NCBI GenBank assembly: GCA_020721045.1
Contig: DYNN01000012.1
Location: 1 to 45,815, forward strand
Reading direction: 5' to 3'
From: Thiomargarita sp.
GTDB lineage: Bacteria > Pseudomonadota > Gammaproteobacteria > Beggiatoales > Beggiatoaceae
DNA length: 45,815 bases
Both the position numbers and the translations under genes were made by a program. The notes beneath the pieces were generated by a model. That model was not told the origin of the DNA, did no database searches, and worked only from the letters and a program-made list of their open reading frames with translations. The number at the start of each line of letters is the position of its first letter. The stretch's first letter is position 1. Below are positions 1 to 7,651 of the stretch, one piece after another.

Positions 1-764
1 TGTTCACAAAATAATACTTTTGTCAATACCTCTATTTGACGACAGGCCCTAGTTAAGCTCTCATTACAGCGGCTTTTTTTGACGCTCTTGACAAGTCTGC
101 CCGTTTGTGGGTAATTTTTATTACATCTGTTTCTTCTTCCTGTTTCTTTTCTTGAGCTTCCGATTCTTTTTACTTACCAAAACCTACCATGAGCAAGTTT
201 TAGCAACTGCGACAGAAAAACTGTCGGGTGAATCTACCAAAGCACGAGTTTTACCCCGTGCCCTTTGACTGTTGTCAACATAACACGGGCTTGGTTATCG
301 CCATAAGGTACATGTCATGTCTAAAATGCAACATACTCTTTCATTCTACACAACATCTATTTTCTTTGTCAATGTTTTATATTCAGTATTGTTTAATAGT
401 TAACATGCCATGAGGTTACTATTTTACTTTCGGTTATCAGTCACTATTTTTTTGATAGCTTATACGATGTTTTGGTAGTAAATGGTTCACTATAAATTAA
501 CCCTAGCGCCTTAAAAAATACTTTACTTTATTTCAAGTTACTCATTATAATAAAAGGTTGACAACAATCACTAATTTTACTACGATTTATTATGAATTAC
601 ATCCCATAAAGAGTTGTCAAATAAGACTTAATATCCATGACACTTCAGGTTTTGTTTTGCAATTCTAAACAGAAATAATTATAATGGATTTCCCGTCAGT
701 AATGGGAACTGTTATCTAACAAATTGCCGTGTCACTATATATAGTTGTATATAAACACAGACTT
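1..764. other. gene-poor region upstream of rpsU
   Basis: I find no convincing gene in this stretch. The longest open frame on the + strand (228-413, GTG start) has no ribosome-binding site and no recognisable family. On the minus strand a short frame at 53-169, without a start codon, encodes a charged Glu/Lys-rich tail that could be the end of a decayed gene, but I cannot support it. Small hairpins are visible near 211-226 (GACAG/CTGTC) and 239-265 (GCACG/CGTGC). A consensus-like promoter, TTGACA-17-TACGAT, lies at 558-586 (+) and could add a long leader to the rpsU transcript. Confidence 0.4.
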
Positions 765-793
765 TTGATTTAGATTCATAAAGCGTCTATGAT
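765..793 (+). promoter_or_regulatory. predicted sigma70 promoter of rpsU
   Basis: A -35 box TTGATT (765-770) and a -10 box TATGAT (788-793) are separated by exactly 17 bases. Transcription would start near 800 and give a leader of about 130 bases before rpsU. A second, upstream match (TTGACA, 17 bases, TACGAT at 558-586) may also contribute. This rests on pattern only. Confidence 0.5.
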
Positions 794-932
794 TTAACAG
801 CTGTAGATTTTGGTAGATCAGCCCCACTTATCTAGTGGCAATTAGTGAATTTTAGCATTTACTAAGAAAAAATGATCGGTTAGGAATATTTTGTGTTTTA
901 AATTTTACTCTACTGAGGAGGATATGCTTTCG

Positions 933-1148
933 ATGCCCACAATCCGTGTTAAAGAAAATGAACCCTTTGAAATTGCTATTCGTCGTTTTAAACGTGCTTG
1001 TGAAAAAGCCGGTATTTTAGCAGAAGTTCATCGTCGAGAATTCTATGAAAAACCCACCTCAATACGCAAACGCAAAGCTGCTGCTGCGGTCAAACGACAC
1101 TTGAAAAAAGTGACTCGCGACGTATTACGACGCGACCGTCCTTATTGA
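933..1148 (+). CDS. rpsU: 30S ribosomal protein S21
   Basis: Small basic protein of the 30S ribosomal subunit, needed for base pairing of mRNA leaders with 16S rRNA. The 71-residue product has the family length and the conserved core: [13 protein letters not shown] at the N-terminus, the [11 protein letters not shown] helix, then RREFYEKP and a very basic tail. The frame is open back to 891, but the start at 933 is chosen because it gives the canonical N-terminus and follows a strong GAGGAGG site (915-921) 11 bases upstream. In enteric bacteria rpsU heads the dnaG-rpoD operon. Here the next gene is uvrB, behind a terminator, so rpsU appears to be a single-gene unit. Identification is secure. 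Confidence 0.97.
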   Translation: MPTIRVKENEPFEIAIRRFKRACEKAGILAEVHRREFYEKPTSIRKRKAAAAVKRHLKKVTRDVLRRDRPY

Positions 1149-1250
1149 GTTATTTCCCGTTACCGAAAAAGTTTACTTTAGTTAACTATAGCATACATCA
1201 ACACTGAAGTTGCGTGCAATTGTTTGAAAAATAAAGGTAAAACCTTATAA

Positions 1251-1277
1251 GGCGCAATAGTGTTAGCGTATTGCGCC
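1251..1277. repeat. palindrome with 9-bp arms
   Basis: A perfect inverted repeat GGCGCAATA / TATTGCGCC surrounds a 9-base loop. No T-run follows on either strand, so it looks like a dispersed palindromic repeat rather than an intrinsic terminator. It lies in the rpsU-uvrB spacer. Confidence 0.6.
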
Positions 1278-1358
1278 GCATGAAAACACCGATATAAAAC
1301 TAAAAATTAACAACATCAGCCTATTGCTGCATTAATAAAAAAAACGTTCGGTTAGTAG

Positions 1359-1383
1359 GGTGGGTAATTTAACCCACCTTTTT
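1359..1383 (+). terminator. rho-independent terminator between rpsU and uvrB
   Basis: A 7-bp stem GGTGGGT / ACCCACC with a 6-base loop is followed directly by TTTTT. It would end rpsU transcription about 210 bases past the stop codon and 42 bases before the uvrB start, so uvrB needs its own promoter or read-through. Confidence 0.7.
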
Positions 1384-1424
1384 AATGTGCTAAATTGGTA
1401 AATTATATTTCTGCACAGTTGGTT

Positions 1425-3428
1425 ATGTCAAAAACATTCTTTCTTCAATCTCACTACCAACCCAATGGCGACCAGCCCGCTGCGATAGAAAAATTGCTAA
1501 TTGGCTTGCAACGCGGTGATCAGCATCAGACATTGTTAGGCGTAACAGGTTCTGGCAAGACCTTTACCATTGCAAATGTGATTCAAGCCGCGCAACGTCC
1601 AACATTAATCCTAGCACCCAATAAAACTTTAGCTGCCCAGTTATATAGTGAAATGCGAGAGTTTTTTCCTTATAATTCAGTCGAATACTTTGTTTCTTAC
1701 TACGATTATTATCAGCCAGAAGCCTATATGCCTGCATCTGATACTTATATCGAAAAAGATGCGTCTATTAATCAACAAATCGAACAAATGCGCTTATCCG
1801 CCACTAAAGCGATGCTAGAACGACCAGATGCTATTATTATTGCAACTGTTTCTGCTATTTATGGTTTAGGTGATCCAGAATGGTATTTGCAAATGTTGCT
1901 GCATTTAGTTTGTGGCGAAAAAATTGAGCAACGCTTTATTCTACGACGTTTGACCGAATTACAATATACACGTAACGAGGTGATTTTAGAACGCGGCACT
2001 TATCGAGTACGTGGAGAAATCATTGATATTTATCCAGCTGAATCGGAAAAGGATGCGGTCCGAATTGAGTTGTTTGACGACGAAATTGATAGTTTAAGTT
2101 ATTTCGATCCATTGACAGGAAAAACGTTACGCAAAGCCCCCAGAATCACGATTTATCCCAAAACTCACTATGTAACACCCCGAGAAATTTTGTTGCAAGC
2201 CATTGAACAGATCAAAGTCGAATTAAAGCAATGTACAGAAAAACTTTACACTCAAAATCAATTAGTTGAAGCGCAACGTTTAGAACAACGTACCAATTAT
2301 GACTTAGAATTAATTGCAGAAATTGGTTATTGTACCGGCATTGAAAATTATTCCCGCTATTTATCACAACGTCAAGCAGGTGAACCGCCGCCGACTTTAT
2401 TTGACTATTTACCAAGCGATGCGTTATTGGTGATTGACGAAAGTCACGTAACTATTCCACAATTGGGTGGCATGTATCGAGGTGATCGTTCGCGCAAAGA
2501 GAATTTAGTGGCTTATGGATTTCGTCTACCATCAGCTTTGGATAATCGTCCTTTAACCTTTGAAGAATTTGAAAAATTAGCACCGCAAACGATTTTCGTT
2601 TCAGCCACGCCCGGACCCTATGAGTATACCCATAGTCAACAGGTAGTGGAACAAGTGGTACGTCCGACAGGTTTACTTGATCCTATCATTGAAATTCGAC
2701 CAGTTTCCATTCAAGTTGATGATATAATTAGTGAAATTAAACAACGTATTACACTTAAAGAACGGGTATTGATTACCACATTAACCAAACGTATGGCAGA
2801 AAATTTGACCGACTATTTACACGAATACCAGATAAAAGTGCGTTATTTGCATTCTGATGTTAATACGATAGAACGGGTTGAAATTGTAAGAGATTTGCGC
2901 TTAGGCATCTTTGATGTTTTAATTGGTATCAACTTATTACGCGAAGGTTTGGATATACCAGAAGTGTCATTGGTTGCAATTTTTGATGCCGATAAAGAGG
3001 GATTTTTGCGTTCAGAACGTTCGCTTATTCAAACAATTGGGCGTGCGGCTCGGCATATTCACGGTAAAGCAATTCTGTATGCGGACAAAATGACACAAGC
3101 CATTCAGAAAGCTGTTGAAGAAACAGAACGACGGCGACAAAAACAATTATATTACAATCAATTACATCACATTATTCCTCGCGGTATTCAAAAAGCCATT
3201 ATTGATATTTTAGACCTTGAACAAGTAGAAAATACAGTAGTTGACATTAATAAAATAGCGGAAACTTCTGGCGAATATCAGGTATTCTCTCTTTCCCAAT
3301 TAACCAAGAAAATTAAGCAGTTGGAAAAGAAAATGTTTCAACATGCCGACAATTTAGAATTTGAACAAGCCGCCCAAATTCGTGACGAAATTCAACGATT
3401 GCGAGAACAAAGCGTTTTATTAATGTAG
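1425..3428 (+). CDS. uvrB: UvrABC excinuclease subunit B
   Basis: DNA helicase-like subunit of nucleotide excision repair. UvrA loads it at a lesion, it verifies the damage with its beta-hairpin and it recruits UvrC. The product is 667 residues, close to the family length of about 670. Visible landmarks are the Walker A motif GVTGSGKT (residues 39-46), the Tyr-rich beta-hairpin ([12 protein letters not shown]), the DESHVTIPQ segment, helicase motifs ending in QTIGRAARH, and a C-terminal UVR motif ([11 protein letters not shown]) that contacts UvrC. The frame extends upstream to a TTG at 1395, but the ATG at 1425 gives the canonical start ([17 protein letters not shown]). No clear ribosome-binding site is seen. 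The stop codon lies inside a palindromic repeat. Confidence 0.97.
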   Translation: MSKTFFLQSHYQPNGDQPAAIEKLLIGLQRGDQHQTLLGVTGSGKTFTIANVIQAAQRPTLILAPNKTLAAQLYSEMREFFPYNSVEYFVSYYDYYQPEAYMPASDTYIEKDASINQQIEQMRLSATKAMLERPDAIIIATVSAIYGLGDPEWYLQMLLHLVCGEKIEQRFILRRLTELQYTRNEVILERGTYRVRGEIIDIYPAESEKDAVRIELFDDEIDSLSYFDPLTGKTLRKAPRITIYPKTHYVTPREILLQAIEQIKVELKQCTEKLYTQNQLVEAQRLEQRTNYDLELIAEIGYCTGIENYSRYLSQRQAGEPPPTLFDYLPSDALLVIDESHVTIPQLGGMYRGDRSRKENLVAYGFRLPSALDNRPLTFEEFEKLAPQTIFVSATPGPYEYTHSQQVVEQVVRPTGLLDPIIEIRPVSIQVDDIISEIKQRITLKERVLITTLTKRMAENLTDYLHEYQIKVRYLHSDVNTIERVEIVRDLRLGIFDVLIGINLLREGLDIPEVSLVAIFDADKEGFLRSERSLIQTIGRAARHIHGKAILYADKMTQAIQKAVEETERRRQKQLYYNQLHHIIPRGIQKAIIDILDLEQVENTVVDINKIAETSGEYQVFSLSQLTKKIKQLEKKMFQHADNLEFEQAAQIRDEIQRLREQSVLLM

Positions 3429-3502
3429 GGTGTATAAGCGAAGCGTCATACACCACATGGAAATATGGAATGGTGCATGACACTACGTTTATGCACCCTA
3501 CA
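3424..3502. repeat. 79-bp palindromic dispersed-type repeat
   Basis: The element begins TGTAGGGTG and ends CACCCTACA, with arms that are imperfect inverted copies (TATAAGCGAAGCGTCATACACC against GGTGCATGACACTACG and TTTATGCACC). It overlaps the uvrB stop codon. Repeats of this form (GGTGCAT...ATGCACC) are widespread in bacterial intergenic regions, so the function here is probably neutral or transcript-end protection. No transposase gene is present. Confidence 0.6.
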
Positions 3503-3521
3503 AGCTGACGTTAAAAACTAA

Positions 3522-3550
3522 TTTACACTGTTAGACATAGCTTCTAAAAT
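3522..3550 (+). promoter_or_regulatory. predicted sigma70 promoter of the DHH-hypD pair
   Basis: TTTACA (3522-3527) and TAAAAT (3545-3550) are separated by 17 bases. The expected start point near 3557 gives a leader of about 47 bases to the DHH gene at 3604. Pattern match only. Confidence 0.5.
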
Positions 3551-3603
3551 GACTGGTAACGTGTTGCACATTTTTTATCAATCACATATCTTAGGAGAAA
3601 AAC

Positions 3604-4536
3604 ATGCCTGAAAAATATCGTCTTGTTACGCGCAGTGACTTTGATGGACTTGCTTGTGCTGCTTTACTAAAAGAATTAGATTTGATCGATGAGATTAAAT
3701 TTGTTCATCCTAAAGATATGCAAGATGGAAAAATTAATATTACCAAACGTGATATTACAACCAATTTACCTTATGTACCTACCGCACATTTAGTTTTTGA
3801 CCATCATTTAAGTGAAGTATTGAGAAATTCAGGTGAACGTCCGGCAAACTATATTATCGATCCAGATGCACCCTCGGCAACACGTGTGGTTTACAATTAC
3901 TATGGTGGTAAAGACCGATTTCCAAATATTAGCGCAGACATGTTGGTTGCCGTTGATAAAGCGGACGCAGCGCAATTTACGCGAGAAGAGATTTTATTTC
4001 CAAAAGGTTGGGTATTGCTCAATTATATCATGGACCCACGCAGTGGATTAGGGCGTTTTAAAGAATTTCGGATTTCCAATTACGAATTGATGATGACTCT
4101 CATTGACTACTGTAAAACTCACAGTATTGAAGAAATTCTCAATTTACCTGATGTCAAAGAACGAGTAGATTTATATTTCCAACATCAACGCGAATCGATG
4201 ATGCAAATTGAAAGATGCGCCAAAGTGAAAAAGAATATAGTTGTCATTGATTTACGTAAAGAAGATGAAATTTTTGTTGCCAATCGTTTTATTGTATACG
4301 CACTTTTCTTAGAATGTAATATCTCACTACATATTTTATGGGGCTTACAAAGACAAAATACTGTATTTGCTGTCGGTAAATCTATTTTAGATCGCTCTTC
4401 AAAAACCAATATTGGCGAACTCATGCTGCAATACGGCGGCGGTGGACATATCAGCGCAGGGACTTGTCAAGTACCTAATGAAGAAGCTGATAACTTATTG
4501 CAAGAAATTATTGCTAAAATTAATGCTGATGGTTAG
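3604..4536 (+). CDS. DHH-family phosphoesterase (exopolyphosphatase/nanoRNase-like)
   Basis: A 310-residue cytoplasmic phosphoesterase of the DHH/DHHA1 superfamily, whose members hydrolyse oligoribonucleotides, cyclic dinucleotide products or polyphosphate with two metal ions. The N-terminal domain has the metal motif SDFDG (residues 11-15) and the DHH signature (D66-H67-H68). The C-terminal DHHA1 domain has the glycine-rich GGGGHISAGTC motif that binds substrate. Start at 3604 is supported by TAGGAGA about 8 bases upstream. It is followed after 12 bases by hypD, so the two are probably co-transcribed. Substrate cannot be assigned: polyphosphate, pApA and nanoRNA are all possible. The fold assignment is secure. 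Confidence 0.88.
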   Translation: MPEKYRLVTRSDFDGLACAALLKELDLIDEIKFVHPKDMQDGKINITKRDITTNLPYVPTAHLVFDHHLSEVLRNSGERPANYIIDPDAPSATRVVYNYYGGKDRFPNISADMLVAVDKADAAQFTREEILFPKGWVLLNYIMDPRSGLGRFKEFRISNYELMMTLIDYCKTHSIEEILNLPDVKERVDLYFQHQRESMMQIERCAKVKKNIVVIDLRKEDEIFVANRFIVYALFLECNISLHILWGLQRQNTVFAVGKSILDRSSKTNIGELMLQYGGGGHISAGTCQVPNEEADNLLQEIIAKINADG

Positions 4537-4548
4537 CAATTTATCACT

Positions 4549-5643
4549 ATGTCTTTAACTGCACAACAATGGTTAGCAAAAATTCACGCTCTGGCTTTAC
4601 CCGATAAAATTAAGATTATGAACGTTTGTGGTGGACATGAGCGTTCAATTACAATGGCGGGTTTACGTGCGATTTTACCAACAAATATTGAACTGATTCC
4701 GGGACCTGGGTGTCCAGTTTGTATCTGTCCAGAGGAAGACATTTACGCCGCGATACAATTGGCTTTGCAAGAAGAGATTATTCTAGTCGCTTTTGGTGAT
4801 ATGCTACGTGTGCCGGTCAATGTAAGCAAAAATGAAGCGCGTTCTTTAGAAGAAGCCAAAGCACGAGGTGCCGATATTCGACCCATTGCCTCGCCATTAG
4901 AAGCGTTACACATTGCACAAATTGTCGCACCCAAGAAAGTTATCTTCTTTGCTGCCGGCTTTGAAACCACGACAGCACCCGTTGCAGCATTACTAGAGCA
5001 AGGCATTCCTGACAATTTATTCATTTTACTGTCTGCACGCCTGACTTTTCCAGCCGTTGCCATGTTACTTAACAGTGGACAAGCCGCGTTTCATGCGTTG
5101 ATAGCCCCCGGACATGTAGCGACAATTATGGGTGCAGATGAATGGTTATTTGTAGCGAATGAATATAAAATGCCAGTGGCTATTGCTGGTTTTACGTCAG
5201 AAAGTTTATTAGCAGCCATTTATTCGGTTTTGCGACAATTTATTGAAAATAAAGCTTTTTTAGATAATTGTTACCCACAAGTTGTCACTGCCGCTGGCAA
5301 TGTTACAGCTAAACAGTGTTTGCAAAATACAATGAATGTAGTGACTGCTAATTGGCGTGGCATTGGGTTGATTAAAAATTCAGGATTTGAATTAAAAATC
5401 ACTCAACAAGATGCACGCTTACATTTTACTGATTATACACGAGAAATTCGACAACGTGCCGGACAAATGCCGTCCGGTTGTGGGTGCGCGCAAGTGGTAT
5501 TAGGCAATATTTACCCTAATCAATGCAAATTATACGGAACAGCTTGCAAACCACGGCAACCTGTTGGTCCTTGCATGGTTTCAGATGAAGGGGCTTGTCG
5601 TATTTGGTGGGCAAGTGGCATTAGAACTCAAATGATTTCTTAG
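4549..5643 (+). CDS. hypD: [NiFe] hydrogenase maturation protein HypD
   Basis: HypD is an iron-sulfur scaffold that, with HypC, assembles the Fe(CN)2CO part of the [NiFe] hydrogenase active site. The 364-residue protein has the expected length and motifs: CGGHE (Cys27), GPGCPVC (Cys54, Cys57), FAAGFETT, and a C-terminal cysteine region with SGCGCA, KLYGTACKP and GPCMVSDEGAC for the [4Fe-4S] cluster. It lies 12 bases after a DHH phosphoesterase and is not next to hypA, B, C, E or F or any hydrogenase gene in this window, which is unusual because hyp genes normally cluster. No ribosome-binding site is obvious, so translation may be coupled to the upstream gene. It converges with the exonuclease gene, with 5 bases between the ends. 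Confidence 0.95.
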   Translation: MSLTAQQWLAKIHALALPDKIKIMNVCGGHERSITMAGLRAILPTNIELIPGPGCPVCICPEEDIYAAIQLALQEEIILVAFGDMLRVPVNVSKNEARSLEEAKARGADIRPIASPLEALHIAQIVAPKKVIFFAAGFETTTAPVAALLEQGIPDNLFILLSARLTFPAVAMLLNSGQAAFHALIAPGHVATIMGADEWLFVANEYKMPVAIAGFTSESLLAAIYSVLRQFIENKAFLDNCYPQVVTAAGNVTAKQCLQNTMNVVTANWRGIGLIKNSGFELKITQQDARLHFTDYTREIRQRAGQMPSGCGCAQVVLGNIYPNQCKLYGTACKPRQPVGPCMVSDEGACRIWWASGIRTQMIS

Positions 5644-5648
5644 TAGAA

Positions 5649-6380
5649 TCAAAAATATCCAACTTCATACTGCGCAGCTAATAACTCCTCTATGCAAGTT
5701 TCTTCAGTTTTGATGAATCGTTTAGCAAGTTGTTGAAAAATCATTGCTGTTGTAATCGCATCACCCGCGGCAGTATGACGTGCAGGATTGATAATTTTAC
5801 AAATAGCTGCCACTTCATCTAAAGTGTAATGACCCACACGACCACTACATGCACTATATAATAACATGGTATCTATCCATGGATTAGCTAAAGTACAAAA
5901 CAGTTGTTTTTGCAGCGTTTTATTAAGAAAGCGAATATCAAAATTGACATGATGCCCAACAATAACCGCATAATCAATAAATTCAATTATTTCACCAATA
6001 ATATCCTGAATCGTCGGACAATGGGCAACATCTTGATCGTTGATACCATGAATTGCTGTAGATTCAGCCGGAATTTTGCGCTGTGGATTGACAAAACGAT
6101 GATATTCTTTGCCAGTCAATGTGAGTCCATCCATTGCTAACAAACTGATTGATACAATTTCATCTCCAGAATAGGCATGAAAACCAGTTGTTTCTGTGTC
6201 AATGACAACAAAACGGGTATTTAACGCAATTTGTGTAGTGATTTGTTTTGGGTCTAGTTGTACGCAAAGATTATGTAGTGATTGTAAATAAGGGTCTGAT
6301 AAATAAGAATAAATACCTTTTCGACGTTTGAGATTCGCTCGAAAAGTCACTAATAAGCGATGTAAAGTTTCTGTTGGCAT
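5649..6380 (-). CDS. DnaQ-like 3'-5' exonuclease (DNA pol III epsilon family)
   Basis: A 243-residue DEDDh exonuclease. The exonuclease motifs are in order: Exo I DTETTG (D61, E63), Exo II HHVNFDIRF (D147) and Exo III with His202 and Asp207 in RHTAAGDA, which marks the DEDDh subclass. An N-terminal extension of about 55 residues precedes the catalytic domain. Proteins of this form are common as stand-alone proofreading-like exonucleases in proteobacteria, often beside CBS-domain or two-component genes. It is not the replicative dnaQ by context. It is transcribed divergently from the XRE regulator across 81 bases. Confidence 0.85.
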   Translation of the reverse strand: MPTETLHRLLVTFRANLKRRKGIYSYLSDPYLQSLHNLCVQLDPKQITTQIALNTRFVVIDTETTGFHAYSGDEIVSISLLAMDGLTLTGKEYHRFVNPQRKIPAESTAIHGINDQDVAHCPTIQDIIGEIIEFIDYAVIVGHHVNFDIRFLNKTLQKQLFCTLANPWIDTMLLYSACSGRVGHYTLDEVAAICKIINPARHTAAGDAITTAMIFQQLAKRFIKTEETCIEELLAAQYEVGYF

Positions 6381-6461
6381 TTTAATTAAGGCGCATACGT
6401 ATTTTTTAACTCGTCAGAATATAGATAATCTGTAAAATGTCAATGCTGAAAATTCTAAATA

Positions 6462-6887
6462 ATGGTCGATAATCTATTGAAAAATAAACAACAATCTGCT
6501 GAATTGCTAGAAATCTCAGCCGTGGGCAAAAGATTACGCTATGAACGGGAACGATTGGGATTGAATCAGTTAATTTTTGCTAAAATCGGTGGCGTGACTA
6601 GAGAATCGCAGGTGAATTATGAACGGGGTAAACGTAGTCCCAGCAGCGGTTATTGGACGTCGATTGCCATTTTAGGTATTGATATTCAATATATTTTCAC
6701 TGGAGTACCATCTGTTAATATACAAGAAGTAGTGATTCATCTCATGAAAACAAAAGAAGCTACCGAAATAAATACAGTTATTTTGCGTGAAAAATTTAGC
6801 GATATTTTACAAATTATCCATCAATTAGCTGAAAAACCAAACGAATTTATTGACGAATTATCACATTATTTAGATAATAAAAAATAA
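6462..6887 (+). CDS. XRE-family helix-turn-helix regulator (phage repressor-like)
   Basis: A 141-residue DNA-binding protein. An HTH_XRE domain covers about residues 20-80: GKRLRYERERLGLNQLIFAKIGGVTRESQVNYERGKRSPSS, followed by GIDIQYIFTG. This form is common in prophage and genomic-island repressors of gammaproteobacteria. The C-terminal 60 residues look helical and may dimerise. No ribosome-binding site is seen at the ATG. The gene ends exactly where a 5'-truncated group II intron fragment begins, so whatever originally followed it has been lost or displaced. Targets are unknown; its own divergent spacer with the exonuclease gene is a likely operator region. Confidence 0.82.
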   Translation: MVDNLLKNKQQSAELLEISAVGKRLRYERERLGLNQLIFAKIGGVTRESQVNYERGKRSPSSGYWTSIAILGIDIQYIFTGVPSVNIQEVVIHLMKTKEATEINTVILREKFSDILQIIHQLAEKPNEFIDELSHYLDNKK

Positions 6888-6895
6888 CAGATTTT

Positions 6896-7072
6896 TTAGT
6901 CAAGCTTGGGTACAAAAGGATATTGGCGAGTAAAAACGTGCTGTATCATTTTGACCAGAAACTTATCCGTTGTGCTAAACGTAAGTACAAATTGCTGAAG
7001 ACTTATGCTCAAGCTGCGCGGAGAGTAGCGGCGTTTCTGACACGAAACCCGCAACTATTCGCACATTGCTAA
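6896..7072 (+). pseudogene. group II intron reverse transcriptase/maturase, C-terminal remnant
   Basis: An open frame without a start codon encodes about 58 residues with the hallmarks of the C-terminal end of group II intron RTs: a helix YHFDQKLIRCAKRKYKLLK, then ARRVAAFLTRNP and the terminal signature QLFAHC. The usual ending is LFAHW plus about 15 residues, but here a stop follows directly. All RT catalytic motifs are missing upstream. It is a fragment and not a functional gene. Confidence 0.75.
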
Positions 7073-7092
7073 TCGAATAGGTTGAGTGATAA

Positions 7093-7126
7093 GAGCCGAA
7101 TGAAGCGAGAGTTTCACGTTCGGTTC
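7093..7126 (+). ncRNA. group II intron domain V
   Basis: Exactly 34 bases fold as the canonical domain V: an 8-bp lower stem GAGCCGAA/TTCGGTTC, a two-base bulge CG (7117-7118), a 6-bp upper stem TGAAGC/GTTTCA and a GAGA (GNRA) tetraloop. The catalytic triad AGC is at 7094-7096. Stem lengths, bulge and loop all match the textbook layout of this domain, so it appears structurally intact although the rest of the ribozyme is lost. Confidence 0.88.
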
Positions 7127-7131
7127 TGTGA

Positions 7132-7582
7132 GAGCCTCAGGGGCAATGCCATTAAGTTAAGCGTTTCCCTCCTTTTTTAAAGGGGGCAGGAGGGATTTAA
7201 GTAATTGAAATATAAAAAATCCCCCTCAATCCCCCTTTGGCAAAGGGGGAAGCGAAATTTCCTTAACTTAATGCTATTGAGCCTCAGGGGCAATGCCATT
7301 AAGTTAAGCGTTTCCCCCCTTTTTTAAAGGGGGCAGGGGGATTTAAGTAATTGAAATATAAAAAATCCCCCTCAATCCCCCTTTGGCAAAGGGGGAAGCG
7401 AAATTTCCTTAACTTAATGCTATTGAGCCTCAGGGGCAATGCCATTAAGTTAAGCGTTTCCCCCCTTTTTTAAAGGGGGCAGGGGGATTTAAGTAATTGA
7501 AATATAAAAAATCCCCCTCAATCCCCCTTTGGCAAAGGGAGAAGCGAAATTTCCTTAACTTAATGCTATTGAGCCTCAGGGG
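7132..7582. repeat. three tandem copies of a 146-bp MITE-like element
   Basis: Copies lie at 7132-7278 (147 bp), 7279-7424 and 7425-7570 (146 bp each), followed by a partial unit at 7571-7582. Each unit is a 12-base spacer GAGCCTCAGGGG plus an element with 18-bp near-perfect terminal inverted repeats (CAATGCCATTAAGTTAAG; the other end reads CAATAGCATTAAGTTAAG on the opposite strand) and internal C-rich/G-rich blocks that can pair. Copies differ at only a few bases: copy 1 has CTCC/GGAGG variants and copy 3 has GGGAG in its last block. No transposase is encoded. The repeated spacer is domain VI sequence of the surrounding intron, as expected from target duplication followed by tandem amplification. 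Confidence 0.85.
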
Positions 7583-7604
7583 AAGTTCCTTGGGGCTACT
7601 CGAC
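7571..7604 (+). other. group II intron domain VI with branch-point A
   Basis: Bases 7572-7581 pair with 7588-7597 (10 bp, including G-T pairs), and G7571 pairs with C7599 around a single bulged A at 7598, the expected lariat branch point. The same 5' arm also occurs at 7132-7143, next to domain V, where G7130 and A7131 extend the stem by pairing with C7601 and T7600. The MITE repeats therefore lie in the terminal loop of this hairpin. Confidence 0.65.
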
Positions 7605-7651
7605 CTTGCTTTGTTAATCGTAGTTAGCAGAAAGGTAACCGTCACATATAA

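Larger units (their letters stand above)
6888..7604 (+). mobile_element. 5'-truncated group II intron (3' end)
   Basis: The 3' portion of a bacterial group II intron, on the + strand. In order it holds the C-terminal tail of the intron-encoded reverse transcriptase/maturase (to 7072), a complete 34-base domain V (7093-7126), and domain VI, split between 7130-7143 and 7582-7601 by a tandem repeat. The predicted 3' splice site is near 7604 (CTCGAC), six bases after the bulged A at 7598. Domains I-IV and most of the RT gene are absent, because the XRE gene stop directly abuts the fragment. The element cannot splice by itself. Confidence 0.8.

Noticed and set aside
49-61. A 13-base word (CTAGTTAAGCTCT) shared, inverted, between the window start and the DNA near 45759-45771
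   Set aside because: It is short, with only loosely similar flanks. It could be chance or a contig-end artefact and does not support a terminal inverted repeat.
53-169. Glu/Lys-rich fragment on the minus strand
   Set aside because: It has no start codon and follows a stop. It could be a decayed gene end, but nothing identifies it.
317-403. 28-residue hydrophobic small ORF preceded by AAGG
   Set aside because: Too short, with a weak ribosome site, and no partner or conservation that I can test.
228-413. 61-residue open frame on the + strand
   Set aside because: GTG start without ribosome-binding site, no family resemblance, and a composition like the surrounding non-coding DNA.
7132-7582. 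CRISPR-like direct repeats
   Set aside because: The units are 146 bp, nearly identical end to end, with terminal inverted repeats and no variable spacers. No cas gene is nearby.
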